Assembly (NCBI GenBank): GCA_025450495.1
Contig: JANWHI010000016.1
Coordinates: forward strand, 1 to 47,120
DNA length: 47,120 bases
Direction of reading: 5' to 3'
Source: Candidatus Dormiibacter sp.
Lineage (GTDB): Bacteria > Chloroflexota > Dormibacteria > UBA8260
Shown: positions 26,039 to 33,519 of the stretch, in pieces
Numbering within the stretch: the stretch's first letter is position 1
How the letters are laid out: every line of letters starts with the position of its first letter
Notes under the pieces: generated by a model
What the model saw: the letters and a program-made list of their open reading frames with translations, nothing else
Told to the model about the DNA's origin: nothing
The model's database searches: none
Position numbers and translations under genes: made by a program

Positions 26039-27250
26039 TCACTCGCCGTCGCGCAGGTCCTCGCCACGGAAGTCGAGGTCGCGCATCGCCGGCTCGGCAC
26101 CGCGGTGCGGGGCGGCTTTGCCGAAGCGGTCGCGGAGCACGTCGAGGGTTTGGTCGAGGTGCTCGTCGCGCGGCGAGCCGACGGTCTCGAAGAGGTCGAG
26201 CTGGGCAGTGTCGATGATGCCGCTGACGCCCATGCCAAGCAGCCGCACCGGCGTGCCGGCCCAGGTGGCGTCGAAGAGATGCAGCGCCGCCTCCGCCAGC
26301 ACCGTGTCACCGTGCTGCGGGCTGGGCCAGGTGAGCTGGCGCGTGAGCGTGGTGAAATCGGCGTAGCGAAGCTTGAGCGTGGCGGTCTTCGCCGTCCAGC
26401 CGCCGCGGCGTAGCTGGCGCCCGACATCGGCGGCGCACTCGCGCAGGCGGCGGTGCAGCTCGCCGCGGTCGGACACGTCGGTCGAGAAGGTCTCCTCGCG
26501 CGACACGCTCTTGGGCCGGGTCGGGAGCACCACCTCGCTGTGGTCGACGCCGCGTGCGCGCTCAGTCAGGCTCAACGCGGCGTGCTCGCCGAGGCGGCGT
26601 CGCAGCGTCTGCAGCGGGAATGCCGCCAGCTCACCGAGAGTGGTCAACCCCAGCCCGGCAAGCGCCTTCTCCGACGCCGGCCCGAGCCCGGGCAGGCGGC
26701 GCAGCGGCAGTTGCGCCAGGAAAGCGGCCTCGTCGCCGGGCCGGACCACAACGAAGCCGCGCGGCTTGCGCAGGTCGGACGCCACCTTGGCGACGAGCTT
26801 GCACGTGGCCACTCCGCACGACAGGTCGAGGCCACACTCATCGGCGACACGGTCGCGGAGCTCGGCGGCCATCTGGTCCGGCGGTCCCATTCGCGCGATC
26901 GAGCCGCCCACATCGAGGTAGGCCTCGTCCAGCGACGCCGGTTCGAGCTGAGGCGTGAAGTCGCGCGCAATCGCGAACACCTGGCGGGAGGCGGCGCGGT
27001 AGGCGACGAAATCGACAGGCAGGACCGCCGCATGCGGGCAGAGGCGGCGGGCGCGCCCCAAAGGCATCGCGGAGCGCACGCCGTAGCGCCGCGCCTCGTA
27101 CGACGCCGCGCTGACCACGCCGCGCCGGTAGTCGTCGCCACCGCCGCCAACGATCACCGGCCGGCCGCGCAACTCCGGCCGGCGCAGCTGCTCGACCGAC
27201 GCGTAGAAGGCGTCGAGATCGATATGGATGATCGCCCGCGGCCACTGCAC
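26039..27250 (-). CDS. dinB: DNA polymerase IV (Y-family, translesion)
   Basis: 403 aa from GTG 27250. The Y-family N-terminus IIHIDLDAFYASVEQ holds the first metal-binding Asp and the steric-gate Phe. LEPASLDEAYLDV is the catalytic Asp-Glu motif, with Leu for the more common Ile. Then come SCGVATCKLVAKVAS, RLPGLGPASEKAL (helix-hairpin-helix thumb) and a little-finger domain with KSVSREETFS. The C-terminus LDFRGEDLRDGE does not look like a canonical beta-clamp motif; the earlier QLDLFE near residue 365 does. It performs error-prone bypass of DNA lesions. It converges on the small membrane protein gene and follows a small regulator gene on the same strand. Confidence 0.94.
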   Translation of the reverse strand: MQWPRAIIHIDLDAFYASVEQLRRPELRGRPVIVGGGGDDYRRGVVSAASYEARRYGVRSAMPLGRARRLCPHAAVLPVDFVAYRAASRQVFAIARDFTPQLEPASLDEAYLDVGGSIARMGPPDQMAAELRDRVADECGLDLSCGVATCKLVAKVASDLRKPRGFVVVRPGDEAAFLAQLPLRRLPGLGPASEKALAGLGLTTLGELAAFPLQTLRRRLGEHAALSLTERARGVDHSEVVLPTRPKSVSREETFSTDVSDRGELHRRLRECAADVGRQLRRGGWTAKTATLKLRYADFTTLTRQLTWPSPQHGDTVLAEAALHLFDATWAGTPVRLLGMGVSGIIDTAQLDLFETVGSPRDEHLDQTLDVLRDRFGKAAPHRGAEPAMRDLDFRGEDLRDGE

Positions 27251-27256
27251 GGATGA

Positions 27257-27262
27257 AGTATC
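27257..27262 (-). promoter_or_regulatory. -10-like element of a leaderless dinB transcript
   Basis: On the minus strand GATACT is separated by 6 nt from the dinB GTG at 27250. No Shine-Dalgarno and no clear LexA-type box (GAAC-N4-GTTC) are visible upstream. Confidence 0.4.
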
Positions 27263-27305
27263 GGTGGCGCGTGAGCGGTCCCGATGCCTCGCGCGAACTG
27301 CCCGG

Positions 27306-27575
27306 TCAGCTCGCCGGCGCTGCCGCCACCGAGGTGCCCCTGGTCCATTCGCGCAGGTCCTCGTCGCGGAGATATCCGGCGGCGATCATCAGCTCAACGT
27401 AGGAGACGCCGAGGTGGGGCGCGGCGCGGCGCAGCACCCACGGCGGTGGGTTCTCCTTGTTCTTGTTCACCGCCTGGTAGAAATAGATCTGGTTGAGGTC
27501 GCAGAGCAGCGCCAGACGGTGGAGTGAGATACCGCGGGCGCGGCACCTCGCCTTGAGGTATTCACGAAAGTCCAC
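27306..27575 (-). CDS. Small helix-turn-helix (XRE/cI-like) protein
   Basis: 89 aa from GTG 27575 (GAGG about 11 nt upstream). The longer frame to 27653 would begin upstream of the likely promoter and is less convincing. The body reads REYLKARCRARGISLHRLAL then LCDLNQIYFYQAVN, which resembles the helix-turn-helix of XRE-type regulators (ISLHRLALLCDLN for helix 2-turn). It is followed by PPPWVLRRAAPHLGVSYVEL, the usual fourth and fifth helices. The C-terminus EWTRGTSVAAAPAS is disordered. It lies 55 bp upstream of dinB on the same strand, but dinB appears to have its own -10. It is the only small DNA-binding protein near the operator array, though no link is shown. Confidence 0.7.
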   Translation of the reverse strand: MDFREYLKARCRARGISLHRLALLCDLNQIYFYQAVNKNKENPPPWVLRRAAPHLGVSYVELMIAAGYLRDEDLREWTRGTSVAAAPAS

Positions 27576-27620
27576 CGGATCGGTGCCTCGAAATTGACGG
27601 CGTGGTCGTAAGGTTCCGCG

Positions 27621-27626
27621 AGTATA
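27621..27626 (-). promoter_or_regulatory. -10 element (TATACT) for the small HTH gene
   Basis: TATACT on the minus strand is a near-consensus sigma-70 -10, rare in this GC-rich sequence. TTGTCG lies upstream, but with 21 nt spacing, so the -35 is doubtful. Transcription would start near 27614, giving a leader of about 40 nt before GTG 27575. Confidence 0.45.
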
Positions 27627-27688
27627 GACCGGCACTCTTGAAGGTCCCGACAATCGTTACAACCGATGCGATGTGGCGGCTGCACGCG

Positions 27689-28723
27689 CTACAGCGCGAT
27701 CACCGTCATGCCATGCCCGGCGTTGCTGTGCATCGCGGTGAGCGCGTCGGCGGCTGCGTCGAGCCCGATCACCGCGCCCACCAGCCGGTCGGGGCGCAGC
27801 GCGCCGGAGACCACAAGCGCGAGCATGGCCGGATATTCATGCGCGGCCATCCCGTGCGAACCGTGGATCTGCAATTCGTGCGAGATGACCCGGTCCATCG
27901 GCAGCGCGGTCATCGCGTCCGCCCCGTGCAGCAGACCGACCTGGACGTGACGGCCGCGCCGGCGCAGCGACATCACCGACGCGACCGCGGTCCTCGCGTC
28001 ACCGATGGCATCGACCGACACGTGCGCGCCGCCGCCGGTGACGTCGATCACGGCCGCGGCCGAGTCCGGGTGGGCGCCCACGTCGATGAGCTGCGCCGCA
28101 CCCAGCGCCGCAGCCCAGGTCAGAGCCGCGGGCGACGGGTCGAGGGCCACCACGCGCGCGCCAAGCGCGCTGGCGATCATCACCGCGGACAGTCCGAGCC
28201 CGCCGCAGCCGTGAACCGCCACCCATTGCTCGGCGACCACGTTGCCGTGCGCCGTCAGGGCCCTGAAGGCGGTCGAGAAACGGCAACCCAGTGACGCGGC
28301 GGCGACGAAGTCGAGCTCGGCGGGCAGCGCAATCAGGTTGGCAGCGGCGCGCTCGACGGCGACCAGCTCGGCGAACGAGCCGGGACCAGTGAAACCCGGC
28401 TGGCGCTGGTCCGGGCAGACCTGTGCGTCGCCGGCGCGGCAGTACTCGCAGACCCCGCAGCCGAGCACGAACGGCGCGGTGACCCGGTCGCCGACCGACC
28501 ACCCACTGACGTCATCGCCGACGGCTGCGATCACCCCGGCGAACTCGTGGCCGGGGATGTGCGGCAGGGGGACGGTCTCGTGACCCATCCAGGCGTGCCA
28601 GTCGGATCGGCACAGACCCGTCGCCATGACTTTGACGACGACGCCGTCGGCCGGGCAAGGCGGCGCATCTGTCTCGATGAGCCGTGGCGCAGCCCCGTAC
28701 GCCGAGAACTGCACCGCCCTCAC
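27689..28723 (-). CDS. Zinc-dependent alcohol dehydrogenase (MDR superfamily)
   Basis: 344 aa from GTG 28723, whose GTGA overlaps the HAD stop. Catalytic zinc ligands are the Cys of TGLCRSDWHAWMG and the GHE of PHIPGHEFAGVI. The structural zinc site is GCGVCEYCRAGDAQVC with four cysteines. The Rossmann motif is HGCGGLGLSAV, and ALDPS at the end of the second strand suggests NAD(H) more than NADP(H). Substrate specificity cannot be read from sequence. It is the last gene of the overlapping set NUDIX, Arg/Gly-rich protein, HAD, dehydrogenase. A 113-bp gap and a separate -10 separate it from the HTH gene. Confidence 0.92.
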   Translation of the reverse strand: MRAVQFSAYGAAPRLIETDAPPCPADGVVVKVMATGLCRSDWHAWMGHETVPLPHIPGHEFAGVIAAVGDDVSGWSVGDRVTAPFVLGCGVCEYCRAGDAQVCPDQRQPGFTGPGSFAELVAVERAAANLIALPAELDFVAAASLGCRFSTAFRALTAHGNVVAEQWVAVHGCGGLGLSAVMIASALGARVVALDPSPAALTWAAALGAAQLIDVGAHPDSAAAVIDVTGGGAHVSVDAIGDARTAVASVMSLRRRGRHVQVGLLHGADAMTALPMDRVISHELQIHGSHGMAAHEYPAMLALVVSGALRPDRLVGAVIGLDAAADALTAMHSNAGHGMTVIAL

Positions 28724-29493
28724 CGCGCCACGCGGGCGTCGAGGACCAGCGCGGGCAGCTCGCGGAGGGAGCTGATCACAGCCTCCGGCTCCCCAGCATC
28801 CGCCGCTTGGCTTGCAGGCACCCTCGGTCGCGACACGAGCACGGCCCGCATACCTGCCCCGTGGGCGCCGCCGACGTCCTCGCGCAACCGGTCGCCGACG
28901 AAGACGGTGGTGGCCGCGCTCGCGCCGAGCGCCTCGAGGGCCGCGCTGAAGATCCTCGGCGACGGCTTGCGCCAGCCCACACCGCTCGAGAAGACGGCGG
29001 CATCGATGAGGTCGCCGATGCCGACGTGCCAGACCTGGTCGCGCATGCTCGCCGGACGATAGGCAGCGTTCGAGCAGATCCCCAGGCGGAGCCCGGCGGC
29101 ACTCAGGGTGCCGAGCACCTCGGCGACCTCGGGGTAGGCACGCACGCCACAGAACCAGGCCTCCTGCGCGATCCGGCTGCAACGATCGCGGAGGTCGTCG
29201 TCGAGATACAGCCCAAGGGCGGCAAAGGCGCGGCGCTCGACATCCACGATGTCGATCTCCTCGAGTGCACCACGCTCCTCGTGGGCTCTCACCTCAGCCT
29301 CAACCCGGTCGTGGACCTCGGCGCGCAGCGTGTCCGGGGATGGCGCCGGGTAGCCAGCCTGGCCGATGCCGTGCGCGATCTCCACCTGCGCGGCATCGAT
29401 GGCGGCTTCCGGGCGCTCGAAGTCGACCAGGGTGAGGCCGTAGTCGAAGAGAACCGCGTCCACCGGCCCGCCGTCGAGGATCTGCGAGCTCAC
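28720..29493 (-). CDS. HAD superfamily hydrolase
   Basis: 257 aa from GTG 29493, overlapping the stop of the Arg/Gly-rich gene. HAD motif I is VLFDYGLTLVDF, with the nucleophile Asp and Gly at the DxD+2 position as in YjjG-like FDYGNTL enzymes. Motif II is ICSNA, motif III the Lys of GWRKPSPRIF and motif IV VGDRLREDVGG. An alpha-helical C1 cap of about 90 residues follows motif I. Probably a phosphatase acting on a small phosphorylated metabolite; the substrate is unknown. Overlaps on both sides indicate operon translation. Confidence 0.9.
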   Translation of the reverse strand: MSSQILDGGPVDAVLFDYGLTLVDFERPEAAIDAAQVEIAHGIGQAGYPAPSPDTLRAEVHDRVEAEVRAHEERGALEEIDIVDVERRAFAALGLYLDDDLRDRCSRIAQEAWFCGVRAYPEVAEVLGTLSAAGLRLGICSNAAYRPASMRDQVWHVGIGDLIDAAVFSSGVGWRKPSPRIFSAALEALGASAATTVFVGDRLREDVGGAHGAGMRAVLVSRPRVPASQAADAGEPEAVISSLRELPALVLDARVAR

Positions 29494-30101
29494 CCCGACG
29501 GTGGTGGTGGAGCGCCACCTCCGCCGCGCCCGCGGCGGCCGCGCCGGCGCCTGCCCCCACTCGGGGCCGGGCGGGGCTGGCCGGGCTGGCCGCCCTGGCT
29601 CGCGGTGGGACCGCCGGCAGCGCCACCGCCGCCACCGCCGCGGCCGCGGCGACGCCGCTTACCCGACGACGGCTGCCTCTCGCCGGGCGGGTTCGCCGCT
29701 TGGGCCGGTGCCTCAGCCACGACCGCCTGACCGCCGAGACGGCCACCACCGTGGCGGCGGCGCCGGCGCCGTCCTCCTCCCTGCTCGGCCGGCGGGCCGG
29801 GGTCGGCGCCGGGCTGGCCACGGCCACCCCGACCGAAGCGGTCGAAGAAGGCGAGCGCAGGATGACGGGTGCGCGGCAGCGTGGCGCGGGCATCGGGGTC
29901 GGCGGCGACGCGCTCCCCAAGCTCGACCAGAAGCTCGTCGAGCGGGCGCTTGTTGCGGCCCAGCGGCGCGGCAGTCTCGGCCCACGGCTGCAGCTTGGCC
30001 GTCCCGGCCTCGGGACCCGCGCTGTCGATGCTGCCAGGGACCTGGTCGAGGACACTTTCGATGGCGCGGGCGACGAGGCGGTCGGCGGCGTCCTCAGCCA
30101 C
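29490..30101 (-). CDS. Arg/Gly-rich, largely disordered protein of unknown function
   Basis: 203 aa from GTG 30101, overlapping the NUDIX stop by 8 nt; its own stop overlaps the HAD start by 4 nt. Residues 1-75 are acidic and helical (DRLVARAIESVLDQV; LDELLVELGERVAADPDARA). From about residue 88 on, the protein is low complexity: RFGRGGRGQ, GGGRRRRRRHGGGRLGG, GKRRRRGRGGGGGG and RRRRGRRGRGGGG, separated by Pro/Gln/Ala stretches. RGG-type tails bind RNA or favour condensates in many proteins. The overlapping gene arrangement argues that this frame is real despite its composition. No family is recognised, and any RNA role is inference. Confidence 0.62.
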   Translation of the reverse strand: MAEDAADRLVARAIESVLDQVPGSIDSAGPEAGTAKLQPWAETAAPLGRNKRPLDELLVELGERVAADPDARATLPRTRHPALAFFDRFGRGGRGQPGADPGPPAEQGGGRRRRRRHGGGRLGGQAVVAEAPAQAANPPGERQPSSGKRRRRGRGGGGGGAAGGPTASQGGQPGQPRPAPSGGRRRRGRRGRGGGGAPPPPSG

Positions 30102-30678
30102 CGGCGCCGTCCAGGCGGATGCCGGCCAGCGCCAGGCCGGACAGGGTCTTGAGGTCGACCTCGCCCTCCCCAGCCAGGCGGGCGATGTCGGCGGCGCCGT
30201 AGAGCTCGACGTCGAGCAGCTCGTCGGCGTCCGGGGTGCTGGTCCCGCCGGTCAGCTCACCGGCAGCGAAGAACCAGATCTCCTCGCTGGAGTACCCCGG
30301 GCTGACCGCTCCACGACCGAGCCGGTGCCAGCGGGCGGCAGTGTAGCCGGTTTCCTCGAGGAGCTCCCGTGCCGCGGTGGCGGCGGGATCCTCGCCGGGT
30401 TCGCGGGTGCCGGCGGGGACCTCCCAGAGAGCGCGGCGCATGGCATGGCGCCACTGGCGCACCAGCACCACCCGACCGTCCGCTGCGGTGGCCACCACCG
30501 CGACCGCCCCGATGTGCTCGACGACCTCGCGACGAGCCTCCCTTCCCGCGGGGAGGCGGACGGTGTCCTCGAAGACGTGGAGGAGCCGCCCGTCGTACAC
30601 CGGCCGGCGGGCCAGCAACTCCTCACGAAGATGGCGGTCGCGATCGTCAGAACTCACTGCCCGGGGATTGTTCCGCAT
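30094..30678 (-). CDS. NUDIX hydrolase, ADP-ribose pyrophosphatase-like
   Basis: 194 aa. The full Nudix box is present at about residues 89-111: a Gly, five residues, Glu, seven residues, then RELLEETGY. The preceding WEVPAGT, and the layout with VVLVRQWRHAMRRALWE before the box, match ADP-ribose or ADP-sugar pyrophosphatases (NudF type), which cleave to AMP plus ribose 5-phosphate. The start at 30678 gives a normal length. It leads a set of four overlapping genes. 39 bp separate it from the transglycosylase gene upstream, so all five might share a transcript. Confidence 0.9.
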   Translation of the reverse strand: MRNNPRAVSSDDRDRHLREELLARRPVYDGRLLHVFEDTVRLPAGREARREVVEHIGAVAVVATAADGRVVLVRQWRHAMRRALWEVPAGTREPGEDPAATAARELLEETGYTAARWHRLGRGAVSPGYSSEEIWFFAAGELTGGTSTPDADELLDVELYGAADIARLAGEGEVDLKTLSGLALAGIRLDGAGG

Positions 30679-30717
30679 CGGCGGCCCCGGCGGCGCTGCG
30701 GCAGGGTCACGCGAGCG

Positions 30718-31287
30718 TCAGGCGCAGCTCCACTGGTGAGCCTGGCCGTGGGCGAGCATCTTGGCGGCGATGTTCGACTGGTCAGTGGCGCTCCAGATGT
30801 CGGTGCCGCCGTTGTGCGTGAACGTCGACTGCAGGAACTGGAACAGGCCGCGGTATGGCCCGCTCGGATTGACAGCCGTGGGGCGGAGGCCGGACTCGCA
30901 GCGCGCGATGCTCACCATCCAGCTTCCCGACACGCCCCAGCGGGCGGCGGCGGCCTGGATGATGCCGATGATGCTGTTGGGGTCGGCAGGAGCGACGGCC
31001 ACCGGCCTGACGGCCGCAGGTGGCTTCGGCTTCGGCGCCAGGGTGGGAGCGGGCGTCGGTGCCGGGGTGGCCGGCGGCGGGGCCTGCGCTCGCAGCGACT
31101 CGGCAACGGCAAGCGGCGCGCTGCGCACCTCGATGCGAACCATGGTCTGCGCATCACTCACCGCCGGGGTGGTGGGATGGCCGGCCTTTGGCTGGCTGGC
31201 GGCCACCAGCGTGGCGGCGAGAATGGGGCCGACGATGAGAGTGGTCATGCCCAGGACCACTCCTCGAATACGTGTTGGCAACCGCAA
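30718..31287 (-). CDS. Secreted transglycosylase (Rpf/SLT-like C-terminal domain)
   Basis: 189 aa from TTG 31287, chosen because AGGAGA lies 6 nt upstream. A signal anchor or Sec signal (VVLGMTTLIVGPILAATLVA) is followed by a Pro/Ala-rich linker with repeated PAPTP. The C-terminal about 80 residues are a lysozyme-like domain: IQAAAARWGVSG, SIARCESGL with the presumed catalytic Glu, NPSGPYRGLFQFLQSTF, and AAKMLAHGQAHQWSC. The two cysteines probably pair. Such proteins cleave peptidoglycan and in actinobacteria act in resuscitation or cell separation. A long structured leader precedes it, which is typical for actinobacterial rpf-like genes. Confidence 0.85.
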   Translation of the reverse strand: MRLPTRIRGVVLGMTTLIVGPILAATLVAASQPKAGHPTTPAVSDAQTMVRIEVRSAPLAVAESLRAQAPPPATPAPTPAPTLAPKPKPPAAVRPVAVAPADPNSIIGIIQAAAARWGVSGSWMVSIARCESGLRPTAVNPSGPYRGLFQFLQSTFTHNGGTDIWSATDQSNIAAKMLAHGQAHQWSCA

Positions 31288-31306
31288 ATAAAGTCTCCTG
31301 TATTCG

Positions 31307-31451
31307 ATCGCTCAGGGGGCGCCGATGGAGTCGCCGCCGGAGAGCGACTGGTCTCCCTCCGTCCATCCACCGCACTTTGGGGGCGGTGGGCCGCGGCCCC
31401 CGGCACCGGATCAGACGATCCTGACGGCCACCGGGAGAGAAGTTGAGCGAT
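31307..31451 (-). ncRNA. Structured 5' leader of the transglycosylase gene; possible c-di-AMP (ydaO-type) riboswitch
   Basis: On the minus strand, ATCGCTCA (31451-31444) pairs perfectly with TGAGCGAT (31314-31307), closing about 130 nt. The 3' arm lies 10 nt before the Shine-Dalgarno. Inside are three local hairpins: GGATC-agac-GATCC (31408-31421), the palindrome GGGCCGCGGCCC (31388-31399) and AGTCGC/GCGACT (31329-31334 with 31344-31349). In order, ATCGCTCAAC, GCCGGGGG, GCGGTGGAT, GGAGGGA and the 3' segment with ACTCCATCGGCG weakly echo the ydaO c-di-AMP riboswitch, which often precedes cell-wall hydrolase genes in actinobacteria. The strict GGGTGAATC and CAGCTAACC boxes are not met, so class assignment is tentative. 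Confidence 0.45.
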
Positions 31452-31550
31452 GCGGTGACGACCGCGACCGGGGGACCCTACCACAACGTCACCGGACCCC
31501 TCCGAGCCGAACTGCGCGGATCGCGTCACGATCCGCCGGACGGCTCGAAG

Positions 31551-32276
31551 TCAGATCGAAGCGGAGGCGCCCACCCGGCACGCCGCCGGAGGGCCGCTGA
31601 GGATGGCGTGCAGGGTGTGGCTCAACGTGCCACCGGTCTGGGGCCAGACCACGACACTGGGGGGGTTGCCGCCGAGGATCGCTCCGGCGGCGTTGGTGCA
31701 CCACGTGAAGAGGTCGACCCTCGATCCCTGGGACAGCTCAGGGCTGCCGATGGTTGTGGCGACGTCCCACTGGCCGTGGCCGCCAGAGCAGCCGCTCTTG
31801 CAGGCGAAGCTGACCGCGCCGGCGGCCAGCGCAGCCCCCGGCAGGGGGGCCCAGGTCCCGGGGCCGACTGTGACCGTCAGCCCATCCGGGTCGCGGCTGG
31901 TGCCGGTGTTGTTGCAGCTGTCGGTGCAATCGGCGGTGACCGCGAGCGTCTGCCCCGGGTAGAGGGTGACGGCGGGGGAGTCCAGCGGGGTAAGGGCAAC
32001 GCCTCCGCGGGTGGGCAGGAAGTGGACGACGAGCCCGCTCACGCCGGTGCGCGTGGCGGCGTTGTGGAGCACCGCGACGGGGACGACCACCGCCTGGTAG
32101 ACACCCAGCCCTTCGCTGACGACAACGACGCGCTCGGTGTCTGGTGCCGGCGTTGGGGTCGCCGTGGGCCGCACGGCGGGGGGCGCGGTCGGGGAGGGTG
32201 TGGTGACCGGAGCGCTCGCGCACGCGCTGACGGCTGTGGCCACCGCGGCGAGCAGGCAGGCGAGGGGGCGGCGCAT
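31551..32276 (-). CDS. Secreted lipoprotein of unknown function
   Basis: 241 aa from ATG 32276. A lipoprotein signal peptide MRRPLACLLAAVATAVSAC ends in the lipobox VSAC. A Thr/Pro-rich linker (PVTTPSPTAPPAVRPTATP) follows. The mature domain looks all-beta: ERVVVVSEGLGVYQAVVVPV, SGLVVHFLPTRGG, LYPGQTLAVTADC, and C-x-SC and CTN cysteines. It could be an immunoglobulin-like or cell-surface binding domain. No enzymatic motif is seen. It is divergent from the acyl-CoA dehydrogenase gene and 263 bp upstream of the transglycosylase start; most of that gap is the structured leader. Confidence 0.75.
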   Translation of the reverse strand: MRRPLACLLAAVATAVSACASAPVTTPSPTAPPAVRPTATPTPAPDTERVVVVSEGLGVYQAVVVPVAVLHNAATRTGVSGLVVHFLPTRGGVALTPLDSPAVTLYPGQTLAVTADCTDSCNNTGTSRDPDGLTVTVGPGTWAPLPGAALAAGAVSFACKSGCSGGHGQWDVATTIGSPELSQGSRVDLFTWCTNAAGAILGGNPPSVVVWPQTGGTLSHTLHAILSGPPAACRVGASASI

Positions 32277-32365
32277 CCGGCCCCATGGTATGCGCGGCGC
32301 AACGGAGCGGCCGGCGCGGTCACGTGGTGGCAGAATCGACATTCACGTCAACCTGGGAGGCCGCG

Positions 32366-33508
32366 ATGCCGTTCACCGCCGACCACGACGCGCTGCGCGA
32401 AACCGTCAGGGACTTCGTCAGCAAGGAGCTGCGCCCCCACGCCGACGAATGGGAGGCGGCTGAGCACTTCCCCGACAGCGTCTTCAGGCGGATGGGTGAG
32501 CTCGGCCTGCTCGGCCTGCGCTACCCGCCGGAGTACGGGGGGCAGGGCGGCGACTACTGGAGCGCGATCGTCCTGGCCGAGGAGATGGCTCGCTGTGGTT
32601 CGGGTGGCGTGGGGATGGCGATCTCCGTACAGGCGGAGATGGCCACGCCGCCCATCCTCAAGTTCGGCACCGAGGAGCAGAAGCAGCGCTACCTGGTGCC
32701 GGCGATCCGCGGCGAGAAGATCGCCAGCCTCGGCATCACCGAGCCCGACACCGGCAGCGATGTCGCCGCCGTCCGCACTCGCGCGGTCCGCCACAACGGT
32801 GGCTGGCGCATCAACGGCGCCAAGCTCTACATCACCAACGGCGTGCGCGCCGACTACATCCTGCTGGTCGCCCGGACGGGCACCGCGGAGGAGGGCGCGC
32901 ACGGCATCACGCTGTTCCTCGTCGACAAGGCGACGCCCGGTTTCGCGGTGAGCCGCAAGCTCAAGAAGCTCGGCATGCACGCCAGCGACACCGCCGAGCT
33001 GTCGTTCAGCGACGTCGACGTGCCCGAGTCAGCGGTCCTCGGCGAGGTGGGCCAGGGGTTCTATCACCTGATGTGGGAGCTCCAGGGTGAGCGGCTGATC
33101 GGCAGCGCGGGGAGCATCGCTGGCGCCGAGGTGATGTTCGAGGAGACCCTGCGCTGGTGCAAGGAGCGTGAGGCGTTCGGCCGGCCCATCGCCAGGTTCC
33201 AGGTCAACCGGCACAAGCTGGTGGACCTCTACACGGACATCAGCATCGCCAAGAACTACGTGTACGCCGTCGCCGAGCGTTGGAACAACGGCGAGTACCC
33301 GGTGGCAGAGATCTCCATGGCCAAGCTCTTTGTCGGCCAGGTGACCTCGCGCGTGGCCGACACCTGCCTTCAGCTGCACGGCGGCTTCGGCTTCATGGCC
33401 GAGTCGCACATCTCGCGCTACTTCAGGGACTCGCGTCTGATCCGCATCGGGGCCGGCACCGACGAGGTGATGAAGGAGATCATCGCCAAGACGGCGCTGG
33501 GGCTCTGA
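32366..33508 (+). CDS. Acyl-CoA dehydrogenase (LCAD/isovaleryl-CoA dehydrogenase subgroup)
   Basis: 380 aa from ATG 32366 with GGGAGG 5 nt upstream. ACAD signatures are GITEPDTGSDVAAVRT (FAD/substrate region), WRINGAKLYITNG, CKEREAFGRPIARFQ and QLHGGFGFM. The usual MCAD catalytic Glu position (YEGT) is GAGT here, while a Glu is present in ELQGERLIGSAG. That is where long-chain and isovaleryl-CoA dehydrogenases carry their catalytic base. The enzyme would oxidise an acyl-CoA to the 2-enoyl-CoA with FAD, passing electrons to ETF. No ETF or other beta-oxidation gene is adjacent. It converges on a lipoprotein gene with an 11-bp gap. Confidence 0.93.
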   Translation: MPFTADHDALRETVRDFVSKELRPHADEWEAAEHFPDSVFRRMGELGLLGLRYPPEYGGQGGDYWSAIVLAEEMARCGSGGVGMAISVQAEMATPPILKFGTEEQKQRYLVPAIRGEKIASLGITEPDTGSDVAAVRTRAVRHNGGWRINGAKLYITNGVRADYILLVARTGTAEEGAHGITLFLVDKATPGFAVSRKLKKLGMHASDTAELSFSDVDVPESAVLGEVGQGFYHLMWELQGERLIGSAGSIAGAEVMFEETLRWCKEREAFGRPIARFQVNRHKLVDLYTDISIAKNYVYAVAERWNNGEYPVAEISMAKLFVGQVTSRVADTCLQLHGGFGFMAESHISRYFRDSRLIRIGAGTDEVMKEIIAKTALGL

Positions 33509-33519
33509 GAGCGTCGGGG

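Noticed and set aside
25458..26042. 194-aa minus-strand frame spanning the operator array and the small membrane protein gene
   Set aside because: No RBS or domain; it overlaps the operator dyads and the better supported plus-strand gene.
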